Source: Paralvinella palmiformis (Eukaryota; Annelida; Polychaeta; Terebellida; Alvinellidae). From it: DNA of 64,000 bases. Where the stretch lies: NCBI GenBank assembly GCA_025642065.1, contig JAODUP010000510.1, positions 352,501 to 416,500 on the forward strand, read 5' to 3'. The notes under the pieces are model-generated. The model did no database searches. It was given only the letters and a program-made list of their open reading frames with translations, and was not told the DNA's origin. Position numbers and translations under genes: made by a program. Shown one piece after another: positions 25,603 to 36,746 of the stretch. Position 1 is the first letter of the stretch. Each line of letters opens with the position of its first letter.

Positions 25603-25653
25603 GCACACACATACGCCCCCCCCCACACACACACACACACGCGCGCGCGCGCC

Positions 25654-25688
<35 letters not shown>

Positions 25689-25689
25689 G
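25603..25689. repeat. Compound microsatellite (CA/CG/TA)
   Basis: C-run, then CA, CG, CA and TA dinucleotide tracts in succession. Confidence 0.9.
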
Positions 25690-26539
25690 TCTTCCGCTCA
25701 CTAACAAGTTAATTCTGCCGAAAACCCTAACGTGCTAATGTAATTACAGATAATTGCACGTATTCCTAAATTCGTTAAAAACTTAATTCTCAAAACTATC
25801 TTTAAATAATTCGTGGAATTTTATAATCGCGCAGTGTCATTGCCGTAGAAATGTACGTTCCTTTAATATACCTTTTATCGTCAGAAAAAACCCCACACAT
25901 GAAGTATTAAGAGGCATAATAAAATACGCCAATTGAAAGCAACTGCAGCAACTGCATTGTTTACATTCAGCAACTGTGAAACACATTAACCGTCATTAAG
26001 AGTGAACCCCCCCCCCCAAACCTCACCACCACCCACCAGACCACCCACCCAATATGTCAGAATCTTACCTCGGTGTATTTGTTGTCACAGCTATGTTCAG
26101 CCTAACGTTGTTGAGGCGAACTGGAGAGTTAGGAACATTTTGAATATATCGCTAAAATAACAAATCTCACGAAATTATGCGCAATTATATCATAACGATT
26201 ATAGTAATCCTGCTTAGTGTTACTCGGTAGAATAACTTGTTATTATTACCTATCTATTATAGGCTACTTTGACCCTTATGAATCAACCATTACTGTAGTA
26301 GGTAGGACGTGTCCAGTTACAACTATAGTTCGTGATCCTGTACCGTAATCTACAACCAAAATATAGCTAATAAAAAAAAGGTCAATGAGTGCTAGTGTCC
26401 AGTGAGATGACGGAATGTTGTGTTTTTCGTCGATATTTTATTACTGTACCTGGATAACTAAACATTATTGATACATCGTAGTGTATAAAGGACGTGATCG
26501 ATACGCTTTTAATCCTGACAATATAACAGTTATTGATGT

Positions 26540-26926
26540 AACTGGCTACCCTTAGTGAGCTCCGGTGGCCTAGTGGTTAAGCACCCGGCACTTAGTGCCA
26601 ACGGTCGCAGGTTCGAACCCCGTAAGAGGTCGAAACTTTTCCAGGGATTAATTTCTCGGCTCACTACATCGTGGGTGGCTGACCACGTTAAATGGCGCTG
26701 CCGTCTCCACTGAATTATTTAAAATAAAGGGGGACGTTAAAAACCCCCTGAGGACGTAAAACACTCTGGCAGTGACCACCCTCAGGGTATTTCGGTTCCA
26801 TCTTTCCGTACTGCTCCCCTGTGAGTGGTGGGGGAGGAGTTTCTCAACCACTCCAACATAGAGGCTGTGCCGATTAAGCGACAGCCTGGGGATTCTCCCC
26901 GAACAACAAAACCAAACTGGCTACCC
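26540..26926 (+). mobile_element. tRNA-derived SINE (family A), full length with target duplication
   Basis: The element (26552-26914) has a tRNA-like head with an A box (TGGCCTAGTGGTTAAG) and a B box (GGTCGCAGGTTCGAACC), then about 270 bp of tRNA-unrelated body and an ACAACAAAACCAA tail. It is flanked by the exact 12-bp duplication AACTGGCTACCC (26540-26551 and 26915-26926). A second copy lies at 41248-41610 with a different flanking duplication. Pol III transcription and LINE-driven mobilisation are inferred from the family. Confidence 0.85.
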
Positions 26927-27500
26927 AAGTGAAGATACCCCAAAACGGCTATCGGATTGAGTGCTTCTTTACGGAAACTAATTCTAAGTTAATTCGACAT
27001 CAGGAACGTAGGACATATTTCGGAGAGTAAATACATCGTCAGTAGACGGACTGTGTCACATCCTATAGGATCGAATCACGACCTCTTGTACACCATGTAC
27101 ATAATTAAGGAAACCCACCTTCTAACAAGCTGATATGACTAATATGTATACATTTGACAATCACGCGCCCATTATTTGTCCCTCTGTGACCCTCCTAACC
27201 CCCCCCCCCCCAAAGAAAACCGTTTATACTTAGTACTATTCAGCTATTAATGTAAAGGTCGCTCCATTCCCAGGTTATCATAAGCATATTGACAATTTTA
27301 TCGGTCAATGAAGTTTATAGTTTCTAAGAAAGGTGTTTTCATGTTTCATTTAGTAAGCGCCGAAGTTTGTTCGGATACTTCGATTCTTTTGTTATTCTTG
27401 TGGCAACGCATTTGACATATATACATACATCATTCAGATTGGACTGAATGGCCGGCAAAGCTCCCGAAATAGGTGACTTGACAAAACAGCATCCAATTAA

Positions 27501-27501
27501 G

Positions 27502-27549
<48 letters not shown>
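27501..27549. repeat. (ATA)n microsatellite
   Basis: About 16 ATA units; it gives spurious poly-Ile frames on both strands. Confidence 0.95.
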
Positions 27550-27553
<4 letters not shown>

Positions 27554-27907
27554 CAGTTACTTGTGTAATTTTGTCAATGAACACAGCCCTTGTCATAAAG
27601 GGCACATTAAACAAAGATGACGAACACATGTTCTGTCTGAGTCGAACAACGAAAAACATTAATAAAACAAACATGGCATGACAACCGTTTAGAACGTCAA
27701 CAAAGTATTTTCAAATTAAATCGACGAACACAAAAACAAAATACATCATAACATCCCTATTTCCACCATCTATAAGACGACCACCTGTCTATTACGACCA
27801 TAGGCTGAACATTTCCAAGCAGAAAGGTGAATTATTCGTTTTCTTAAAACACAAAGTTGATGGTCATGCTATACATCATCCCTGTATCTGTGACCATCAC
27901 GTTTCCA

Positions 27908-28018
27908 GGTATGAACTGTGTATTGTCATGTATGAGCTGTGTATTGTCATGTATGAGCTGTGTATTGTCATGTATGTACTGTGTATTGTCATGTATCAAC
28001 TGTGTATTGTTAGATATG
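27908..28018. repeat. 21-bp tandem repeat, five units
   Basis: Five consecutive units of ATGAGCTGTGTATTGTCATG plus T, with changes at positions 4-6 (GAA, GAG, GAG, GTA, CAA) and a diverged last unit. It creates a repetitive Cys/Ser frame that I do not regard as a gene. Confidence 0.9.
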
Positions 28019-28707
28019 TACCTGTCTACAGCTGTTAATCTAGAAGCTGATCATTCCGACCTTGTACAGGTGCGAAATGATTCTCAGAGTTTCACGTTTA
28101 TCTTAGGGCTACTTCTACAATTAGATCTTTTAATCCAGATCAACCGACTTTGTACAATGAGAAATCTGGATCGGTCTTGGGTATGTAACATGTCATTGTG
28201 ACATGATTAGTTAAAAAGTGGATGTCGAAAGAGATAACAAATGTAACAATTCCAAGTAGATTTATTCTTCTTGGAACGAAAGTCGAGAGGCAAAGGGTCC
28301 AGTGTTGATCTGACGTCAGACGTTCGCTATCTGGCTTGATAAATGGATCAGTTTTTAAGGAACAGAACATAAAACTGAATATTAATCTTGTTCAAAATGG
28401 GGGGAGGATTTTGTATTTGTGGTAATGATCGATATATCGGTCTGTGTGCATTTCAATTACATAAGAACAAGTGTTTAGATTTGTGGGGGGATGGGAAGGT
28501 GTCTTCTCATTTTGAGTTCACATGTTCACAACTTCTCGTCCGTGTTATCTGTGAAATATTATTATAATACCAAACTTATAAAGAGCTCTTTTCATACTTA
28601 AAGCCTGTTCAAAAGCGCTGTACATAAACTTATGAAAGGAAAAAACATATAAGATATAACAAATATAATAAGATTATTTCATAACAATATATGTATAAAG
28701 CTGAATT

Positions 28708-28710
<3 letters not shown>

Positions 28711-28765
<55 letters not shown>
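28711..28765. repeat. (TA)n microsatellite
   Basis: About 27 TA units, next to a LINE remnant on the - strand. Confidence 0.95.
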
Positions 28766-28769
<4 letters not shown>

Positions 28770-28798
28770 TGACTAAGAAAAACAAGGAAAAAAAGAAA

Positions 28799-29089
28799 TT
28801 AAAGATCAAAATGGCTGGAGAACAAATGCGTTTTCAGCAACATCTTAAAAATATTCAGTGTTTTGGATTCACGAATGTGAGCTGGGAGTGCATTCCATAA
28901 CTTGGCTGCTGAACACTGAAATTTTCTTTCGCCATAGATAGATGTTCTAACCCTTGGAACCACCAATGTCACTAAACCCATCGAACGTAGTGTTCTTCTT
29001 GGTTGATAAACTGTCAACATGTCAGATATGTATCTTGGAGCCTGTTGATGTAGGGATTTATACGTGTGCATTAGGATTTTAAATTGCAC
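28799..29089 (-). mobile_element. LINE 3' fragment (reverse transcriptase C-terminus)
   Basis: A 96-codon open frame whose residues match the tail of CR1/L2-type reverse transcriptases: YKSLHQQAPRYISDML, then PRRTLRS, SAAKLWNALPAHIRES and FKMLLKTHLF. The rest of the element is absent, as expected for 5' truncation. The frame ends beside a TA microsatellite. Confidence 0.75.
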
Positions 29090-29517
29090 TCGATACTTAA
29101 CAGGTAAGTCACAAACGTATTGTCTCAGCTGTGAGGATCCGTGAAAACAGATTGTCAGTTGTCGTTGACGCTTTCTTAAAACAGACCGAGACAGTAATTG
29201 AAAAATAAACTATTCTCTACCAAATCACGTTGATAAACTACAACTTGCACAACCCTTATTTCCTTAAAATATCGCCAGGTGATGTCTTACCTTAGAGTGC
29301 CGTCTTATAATCTAGTTGACTATAGTTTGACTTAAAAGATAATATCTTGGGATTTGTAATAATGGAGAATATTGTACTGATTGAAGTGTTATATGAACTG
29401 CGAGTGAATTGATATTAATTTATTTCTTGTTTAATCATTACATTCATGACTATGTCATAATGGATTTGCATCTATGCTCTTATTTGGTTATTGTATGATG
29501 CTAGGTACAAAATAAAT

Positions 29518-29557
29518 TGTGTGTGTGTGTATGTGTGTGTGTTTGTGTATGTATGTA

Positions 29558-29650
<93 letters not shown>
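29518..29650. repeat. (GT)n microsatellite, ~130 bp
   Basis: A long GT run with a few TATG interruptions near the start. It gives false Cys/Val frames on + and Thr/His frames on -. Confidence 0.95.
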
Positions 29651-29763
29651 AATGAGGTCTTTATCATTCCACAACACTGTCATTGAGCCAGCCATGTATA
29701 AATTCTATATATAAACCTACTGCTAGTCACATTTATTAAGTATTGTTTTAGTTCTATCCACAA

Positions 29764-30872
29764 CAGGGCTGGGATAATCGCAATCGGTAATCGTAATCGA
29801 TCGTAATTGATTACATGATCTCAGATAGTCGTAATCGTAATCGCCATTTCCAGATGCAATGTAATCGTAATCTTAATCGATTACATTGTAAATGTAATCG
29901 TAATCAGCGATTACTTTCACGATTACACATGATTATTTACCATGCTATATCATGCCAGAGATACACTCGAACTGATTTACCCTTTGACCGACTGTTGTCA
30001 TATTTATACACATGATGATTTGTCAGTTTATTTGTCATATGAACATGAAACATTGCTTCAGATGTTGCCTGCCATTATAAGTCATATAAACAGGCATTTC
30101 ATATTAACTCGTCTTGTTTTCACATGGTTAAGCCCAAACTAGGTCACACAGTCAAGCGATCGCGCATGACTTCTTTCTGACACCGTCGTTTTAACTCCAG
30201 CTGCAAACGATCCTGATTGGCCAGCAGTCGAATGAAAATCAGCCAATTAAATTAACGCATGCGTTAGTGAACATAAACAACGCTACTTATTGACAAACGT
30301 GGGTATCGGACAGAGATCAAAGGTCGAAGTACGGAGATGGCCGAGTTATAGAAGAAAAATATAATTTAAAGCATAGCAATAATTTAAGACTGTGAAAAAG
30401 TGGTCCATTTACAGAGGTGGTCAAGTTACAGAGGGGTCGGAGTTGGGGTTTTGACTATATTCTAATTATCTCATTTATTAAATAGACCTTATTTGGCTAT
30501 AGTCACGCCACACGTGATGCATTTCGTTATTAAATATATTTTCAAACAATTCCTATTGATATTGTTTGCACCAATCTCAGTTTGCACTAATCTCAAGTTA
30601 TCTCTATAAATGCATTACTTGCTTCTTTGCTCTATGGTGAATATCGATCTCAGAAATATTTAAAAAATTAAAGTCGTACAATGGCATCAAAGTCTTCTGT
30701 ATGTTTTCATTTCAAGAACATACCTGAAAATGGGTTTTGATTCTGACAAAGCAACATGTAAACATTGTAGATTGTTTATATCGGTATTATACATACAGAA
30801 TGTACTCGTAATCATTGTATTCTCAAGTAATCGTAATCGATTACATTGGTCCTGTAATCGCCCAAACCCATA
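29764..30872. mobile_element. Possible non-autonomous element with GTAATCG-rich ends
   Basis: GTAATCGATTAC-type motifs cluster at 29780-29935 and again, inverted, at 30805-30862. The left end CAGGGCTGGGATAATCG resembles the reverse complement of the right end (GGGTTTGGGCGATTAC). The middle is non-coding. hAT ancestry is a guess from the CAGGG start; no target duplication was found. Confidence 0.35.
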
Positions 30873-31089
30873 ACACATAAATCATGTAAAGTTAGCCTCA
30901 CAACTCTTCATATATCTCTATATTGAGGTCGGGTATGGTGACATCAACTCTCTTGGTTTCTTCCGGCCATAGATCTAGTGGAATACTCACAAGTGTAGCA
31001 ACAGCATAAATATATAGAAGTCTAAAACAACAGTAAAAAAATGTGTCCAAAATGACCAGATCTAATAATAATAATAATAATAATAATTA

Positions 31090-31352
31090 ATATTATTATT
31101 ATTATTATATGTTACACAAGGTGGGGGCTGGAACGCTAAACGCCCAATCACCATATGACACTGGCACCTGCATAGTATCTGATTGGATGACCTGAGTTTT
31201 CGGGATGACTTTCTAATGGACGCCACTTCACACAGGTATTCAGGTGTCATATCATTAATAGATTTATAAGTTATTAATAAAAATATTGAATTGGATACCC
31301 TATCTAACAGGTAGCGAATGTAGTTTTGGAAGAATTGGGGTGATATGATCAT
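31090..31352 (-). mobile_element. LINE 3' fragment (reverse transcriptase C-terminus), second copy
   Basis: The open frame contains ITYKSINDMTPEYLCEV and RKSSRKLRSSNQIL, the counterpart of the 28799-29089 remnant, then loses similarity. An ATT/ATA trinucleotide tract follows on the 3' side, as in other LINE tails here. Confidence 0.6.
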
Positions 31353-31867
31353 ATTTTCTAGTATTTGTTATAATGCTAGCTGCACTATTCTAAATTCGCT
31401 GAAGGCGTTTGATGTTATAATCATATATGCTATATAACAGGGGTTACAATAGTCTATACGAGATGTAACAAAGTCATGGACTACAGTAGAAAGTATTTCT
31501 TGTGTCAATAATGCTTTAAACAATGCATGTGATATTTAACGCCATATTGCTATACGATTATCCCAAGAGGACGGGTATACATTGTGAAAACCAGATAACA
31601 AAAACTAAAAGTCAGATAAAATACCTCTGGGAGCGTTGTTTCAAATACGATTGAGACCATTCAGATGACAGATGAAACATGTCTTTCAACTCAGAGATTA
31701 ATTATGTTTTAAAACAATGTATACGAAGCACGATTGGCAGGTTTATGATATTATTTACTCATAATCCAATGATTTTAAAAGCCCGTGTTTTCATACGGCA
31801 GTAAAAATAAGCTTTTTAAATTCTTAATTGTGATAATTAAGATACTCTTAATGTGATGATGATGATT

Positions 31868-32029
31868 GATGTTTTACGGCCACTTTTGTGCACATGGTAG
31901 GCTAAATGGGCCGAGCGACCTCCAAAGGCAATGAAGCGAAGTCAAAGATGAAACAACCTTCAGATATGCCCACGCCGAGATTCGAACCCGGGTGGTAGTG
32001 ATCTGTGGTCCAACACGCTACCGCTAGAC

Positions 32030-32033
<4 letters not shown>
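31868..32033 (-). mobile_element. tRNA-derived SINE (family B), minus orientation
   Basis: Reading -, an A-box-like CTGGTCTAGCGGTAGCGTG is followed by the B box GGGTTCGAATCTCGG and a body ending CCGTAAAACATC. It abuts a (TG)n tract at 32034. Related copies lie at 39395-39566 and 51672-51838. Confidence 0.75.
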
Positions 32034-32075
<42 letters not shown>

Positions 32076-33740
32076 GCGTGCGTGAATGATAATTTTAAGT
32101 CTAAAATGAGAGTTTGATTTAAAACATAACTCTTCACATTTAGAGAACATAATTTAATTTTATGTGTGTAAAAATCGATGAAGCCGTTCATATTTTCTCT
32201 CCTTTAGATATAGAACTTTGCCAAGATTCCAAAAGTATCCATGACCTCGTGACCAATGTTGCATAAATTTTGCCGACCGCAACAAGTAATCTTTTATTTC
32301 CGTTGTTCAGTTCCGCTTTTTAATATCCGTGCAGGGATATATCTGATATCAACAACCACCTCTTCTTAATCTTGGCTAGAGACGATTACTAACAGGAATA
32401 TTGAAATGTACAAAAGGATGTCCGATGAACCTCTAAGACACAACAATGCTTTTAGCTAAGATTCCACAGATATAGATTGCGGAATGCGCGAATGGCATGC
32501 GTAATGCAGGATTCCATATGGGTGTTGATCTTTTTCCAGCCAGCCTCTCCAGAGAGGTGGATGCAACTGTTTTAATATAGGAATTTACTCTGGAGTAAGA
32601 TGCAATTGTGATTGCAAGTCTTGATGTAGAATTGGTAAAAGTATGGAAGATGGTTGGTTCACAGCATCTTACTGAAAAGGCGACAGCAGGGATCGTGCCG
32701 TGATCGGGTCAGCGAATTACAATTGGATGGAAGGGGAATCAGTAATGCTTTCTGAATATTTAAACGAAAGCATTTTCCACGGCATCTTTGTTGTCAAAAT
32801 CTGGCGCCAAGAAGACACATTTTAAGTCACATTTCGAAATTCTCTGTCAGGTAAGTCATGATGATCCGCTATAAATCGTTACACGGAGCGATTTCTTTTA
32901 AGTTTACCGCATACGAATACCGCTTCCGCGTGTATGAGATCTGTCTTTCATTAAACAGCCATAACGATTTCAGAAGCCTGCGGCACACCGCATGTCGTAT
33001 TCCTCAACTATGCAATCTTAGCCTAACATCTAATCTGCTAATCAATGTCAGGTCGTAAACTTGAAGGTTTTTGGTTTTTATTTATTTACGTTCTACCTTT
33101 TTAAAAGTATGATTACGTACAATCAGAGACCATTACGATGACCTGACATTAAACAAAAACAAATGGTAAATGTGTTTGTTCTTCAATCTCCCATCTTGAG
33201 GTTTCACCTTCATAAATCGTTTTTTCCTCCATAATTATAATATCAGTAGTTTTTAATTATCTCGCCACATTTCGCGACATTAACTTACGTGGAAAAGACT
33301 CTACTGATGACTTTATGTGACATAAAAGATCAACGAACTACTGACTAAGAAAAAAAAAGTAACAACACTTGTTCTAATTGGACTAATACAGGTTTTTTTC
33401 ATTATGGAACCTACGACGAATACTGCTGGGGGTCTGTATTTAACCCAGTAGCTTTTAACCCGAAGTGCCTACATCCCACCCCCAAGGGACGCGAGATTCA
33501 GTTCTTAAGGATGCGAGGAGAGGTTCCAGGATAGTTCCTTTTATTGTCGTTTTGCTCATCATCATTCAATTTTTTAAAATTATTCTTTTGTTTCAACTTG
33601 CCGTACTCTCACTGGACGTCTTTTACTTCGGCCCTACAATCTCCATCTCAACTTATCGCTCTCCTTTCTCACTGAGTCAGTAAACTGACTAGACTAGAGG
33701 GCGCTCAGAGATAACATAAACCTCAGTCATAGAGGTCATC

Positions 33741-34193
33741 TTGGAAAATACTTTTGTCTCGTTTCCCTCGCTGGAAGAATTTGTGATGAGAAGACGTTGC
33801 TACAGCAATAGAAGCGCACCTTCAGTGCCTGTTGAATGTTTTTGGTCAGTATTCCTCTTCAGGAATTTGGAAGAAGGCGACTTTTGGATAAGGGACCCGT
33901 TTCTGTTTCAGCTATGTGATGTACCGGATGAAGATCCATTGCAATATTAGATCACTGACATGCAACGTGATGAAGTTGCAAAAATATCGAAGATATTGGA
34001 GAATATTTGGACACCACAAATAGCAGCATTCCCAAATAGTACCAAGAAAGCACTTGGCGTACTTGTTCCATTCGCAACAACATATCTTTGTGAAGCAGGA
34101 TTTTCCAATCTTCTTCAAGTTAAAACCAAGTCTCGAAGCTGCCTCGATGCTTGGCACGATATGCACCTCGCTCTCAGGAAAAAGATTAAATAG
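33741..34193 (+). pseudogene. hAT transposase relic (ZBED/SCAND3-like C-terminus)
   Basis: Two open stretches in the same frame, 33741-33950 and 33960-34193, are split by one in-frame TAG at 33948. The second half carries the dimerisation-domain signature VPFATTYLCEAGFSNLL, then VKTKSRSCLD and LHLALR-like (MHLALRKKIK), as in hAT transposases and their domesticated relatives. WIRDPF in the first half fits the same family. The N-terminal zinc finger and catalytic core are not seen, so this is a truncated, inactivated copy. Confidence 0.75.
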
Positions 34194-34861
34194 ATTTAAT
34201 TTGATATTTTCTTATATTTTCGAAAATTTGTTTCAATTAATCATACTATTTGATTAATTGGTTGCTGATAATTTGACCTGATTTGACCAGATAGAAAATG
34301 TCTTAATATATGTCTTAAATACGAAAATTACAGTGGAGAAAATGAAGGTCAAAATTTAGCACAAACTGAAATTTACCATATTAATTGGAAGAAATACGTT
34401 TATGTGATTTCACAGTCCAATCACTTAATTCATAGCCTACAATTTGTGATCACTTGATCAGAAAATAATTGAACGTGGTTTAGGTTATTTCACAGCTTCG
34501 TGTGTGAAAGTTTTTTAATGAAAATAATTAGGTATATATGAGGTAAATGCATACAAACATACTTTCATCATGTCAGTTTAAAAAATCATAAGTTCATTTA
34601 AAGTCTACACCTCAATAATATAGACCATGCAATATAGGCCTGCCCAGCTGAGAACAAAGAATATACATGGAATATTAACAATGTTTATGTTTGCGTTAAC
34701 ATGTTAGAGATAGAGAAATTAGTACTTTCATACAATAAGTGGCATCAAATCTCTTGTGTCACGGGTTTATCTATAGTTACAATCAGTCATTTGTTATCAA
34801 ATGGACAGAATAACCAAAATTGCTTCCAGCTCTAAACAACCACAACCACAAAATATGAGAT

Positions 34862-35976
34862 TTAGTCCAGATCAGTGAACTGTTTAAAGTTAGACAGAAT
34901 ACACCCACAGATGTAATAGATACATGCATTGACTACTGTTACAGATAACTCAAAATCATCTATCACATCCAACACCAGTAAATCTGTATCCAAGAGATTG
35001 GCCTGTTTACATGGTATCTCATCATCATAGAACTTCAAGGACTGAAACAGAACAATACCTTGTAAAATAATGACTTTAATCATTAAGTGCATACACAATG
35101 TGTAAACACATGTTTTCCCTTTTTTCAAGTTGGTTAAAGAATTTGATTTGATATGCATTTAAGTTATGAAGAGAAGTATACCAATTAAAGCACATGAGCT
35201 GAACATTCAGGTACTAATTCAGGTGCTGGTAATCCTTTTTTGTATTAAGATATGAAATGGGCTGACAAAATGTCATGGGTTTGATGCCTTGTTTCTTATT
35301 TAATTAATTTTATAATACCAATTTTCACCATTAATATTTATAAATATTAATTACCATCACAGCTGGCCCTAGCTGTCTCCTATATAGGTCTCCTATCTAT
35401 TAATACCCTCCTCTTTGATTTCAATGGATGCATGCTGTGGATTTGGTACTTCAAAAATAGTCGGAATAGCATTCTAGATAAGTTTATCTCTTGTCTGGTT
35501 CATTAATTCCGTTTCAGTGAAGTGTATATCATACACTCTACAATTAATATTCAAGTAATTTAAATCTTTCCTCCATATATCTGAACGACAACAATTAATA
35601 ACCCATCTTTTACTTCTGTCAATAGAAAAAATAACAAAATGAATGTTTCTATCACTAGCTGAGGTATTTAATCATTAATTTCATGACATTTAAATTATAA
35701 ATAGAAGTCCATATATATGAATTCCTTACGTGTAAAAATAAATATGGATGCAGGTGATCATGTAAATACTGAGCTATTTATAATTACTGTAATTAGGGAG
35801 AAATTATCTGATTATTATTATAGTAATTTTAGAAGTCCAATTATATTATAAACAATAACAAAGTAAAATATACCTCCCACACATAACATCTTCAGTGGCT
35901 CCAGTACTTGTAACTTTAAGCTTATGTATATCTTTAATAGGTTGATATTGTTTAATAAAATTTAATAACATTTTGT
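34862..35976 (-). pseudogene. Decayed THAP-domain gene (P-element/THAP9-like), at least three exon-like blocks
   Basis: Blocks in transcript order: 35976-35874 (IKDIHKLKVTSTGATEDVMCG), 35615-35407 and 35041-34862. The middle block has THAP features: RWVINCCRSDIW, VYDIHFTE, and NAIPTIFEVPNP, the AVPTIF-type end of the domain. An in-frame TAG at 35474-35476 sits where THAP proteins usually have Trp before NAIPTIF. Blocks 1 and 2 have good AG/GT borders and join in phase. The last block (NACIYYICGCIL) resembles the YIAGY motif near the C-terminus of P-element-type transposases but does not join in phase with block 2. Probably a transposase-derived relic; a damaged host gene is also possible. Confidence 0.45.
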
Positions 35977-36119
35977 CTGAAACAAACATAGATCTAGATA
36001 GATCCTGCTTGGGCCTACTGCTTGGGTCATATCAAATAGGGCCGTGTCTAATTCAAATTGTTATGCTTATTTTATAAATATCCTTTATTTTTAAAAAGCC
36101 AGATCATATCAAATTTTTA

Positions 36120-36310
36120 CACTAGGTTTCATTTCCTTTCAGGGATGTCTTTATTTGTGCATACTTTTTCTGCAGCCGAAAGCGTGAACCAGTGCCATTA
36201 GGCGCTATGTTAACGAAGGGAGCTGTCTGTGACAATCTACCTCCGGTCGCTAGGGCCCTGGCGCTCCATGAATTCAAAATGGCGCCCCATGTTAAAACGC
36301 GAAGTAACAC
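36120..36310. other. GC-richer stretch with GGCGCCATTTTGAA motif, not called as a gene
   Basis: Open frames exist on both strands (36122-36310 on -, 36192-36398 on +), but they mirror each other and match no family I know. The stretch lies about 440 bp upstream of NDUFC2 and could be regulatory or part of a repeat. Confidence 0.25.
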
Positions 36311-36746
36311 GTCTTTTTATAAATGGTCTTTGTTAATATGTTTTGTTTCATTGATCTATCTGCCTATCAGTCGCGCAGTTGATCATTACGGGTCATGAAC
36401 TTTGAATCTGGTATTTGATTAACATAATCGTGTACAGCGTATTATTATATTAGTAACCATGCTAACAACAACGAATACAACATCGTTTGTTAATATATAA
36501 ACAAATTTTAAAAAGTGTTACAACAAGATCATGATCAGATTATCATGTACAGATTTTACTAGCGTGTACGTACTAATTATAGAACGGTTTTTACGAAGAC
36601 GCTTTGACCAGAATATAATAAGCAAGAACGTAATATACCATTTGTGTCGGTTCCATTCAGGAGAAGTCCTTGTGGGACCTTTGGTTATTACTCTGTTACT
36701 AGTCTAGTAGATTGTCTATAATAATCTACAATAACTAGTAGTAATA

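Larger units (their letters stand above)
24021..26539. other. Intergenic, no gene seen
   Basis: Upstream region of the minus-strand IgGFc_N gene. It holds a compound CA/CG/TA microsatellite at 25603-25689 and a poly-C/A tract near 26006. No coding exon is recognisable on either strand. Confidence 0.45.
26927..33740. other. Gene-poor, repeat-rich intergenic region
   Basis: No host gene recognised in 6.8 kb. It contains microsatellites, a 21-bp tandem array, two LINE 3' remnants, a GTAATC-rich element and a family B SINE, listed separately. Confidence 0.5.

Noticed and set aside
26556..26640. tRNA gene suggested by A and B boxes
   Set aside because: The head is followed by a long SINE body, has a second collinear copy and is bounded by target duplications; the tRNA fold is not kept.
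27908..28018. CRISPR-like array
   Set aside because: Contiguous 21-bp tandem units without spacers in a eukaryotic genome.
27857..28201. Open frame with repeated Cys/Ser units
   Set aside because: Produced by the 21-bp tandem repeat; no splice or family support.
29501..29714. Poly-Thr/His and poly-Cys/Val frames
   Set aside because: Pure (GT)n microsatellite.
36122..36398. Overlapping frames on both strands with Arg/Ala-rich, mitochondrial-leader-like start
   Set aside because: The - frame starts at GTG, no donor joins it to a recognisable exon, and the GGCGCCATTTTGAA motif points to regulatory or repeat DNA.
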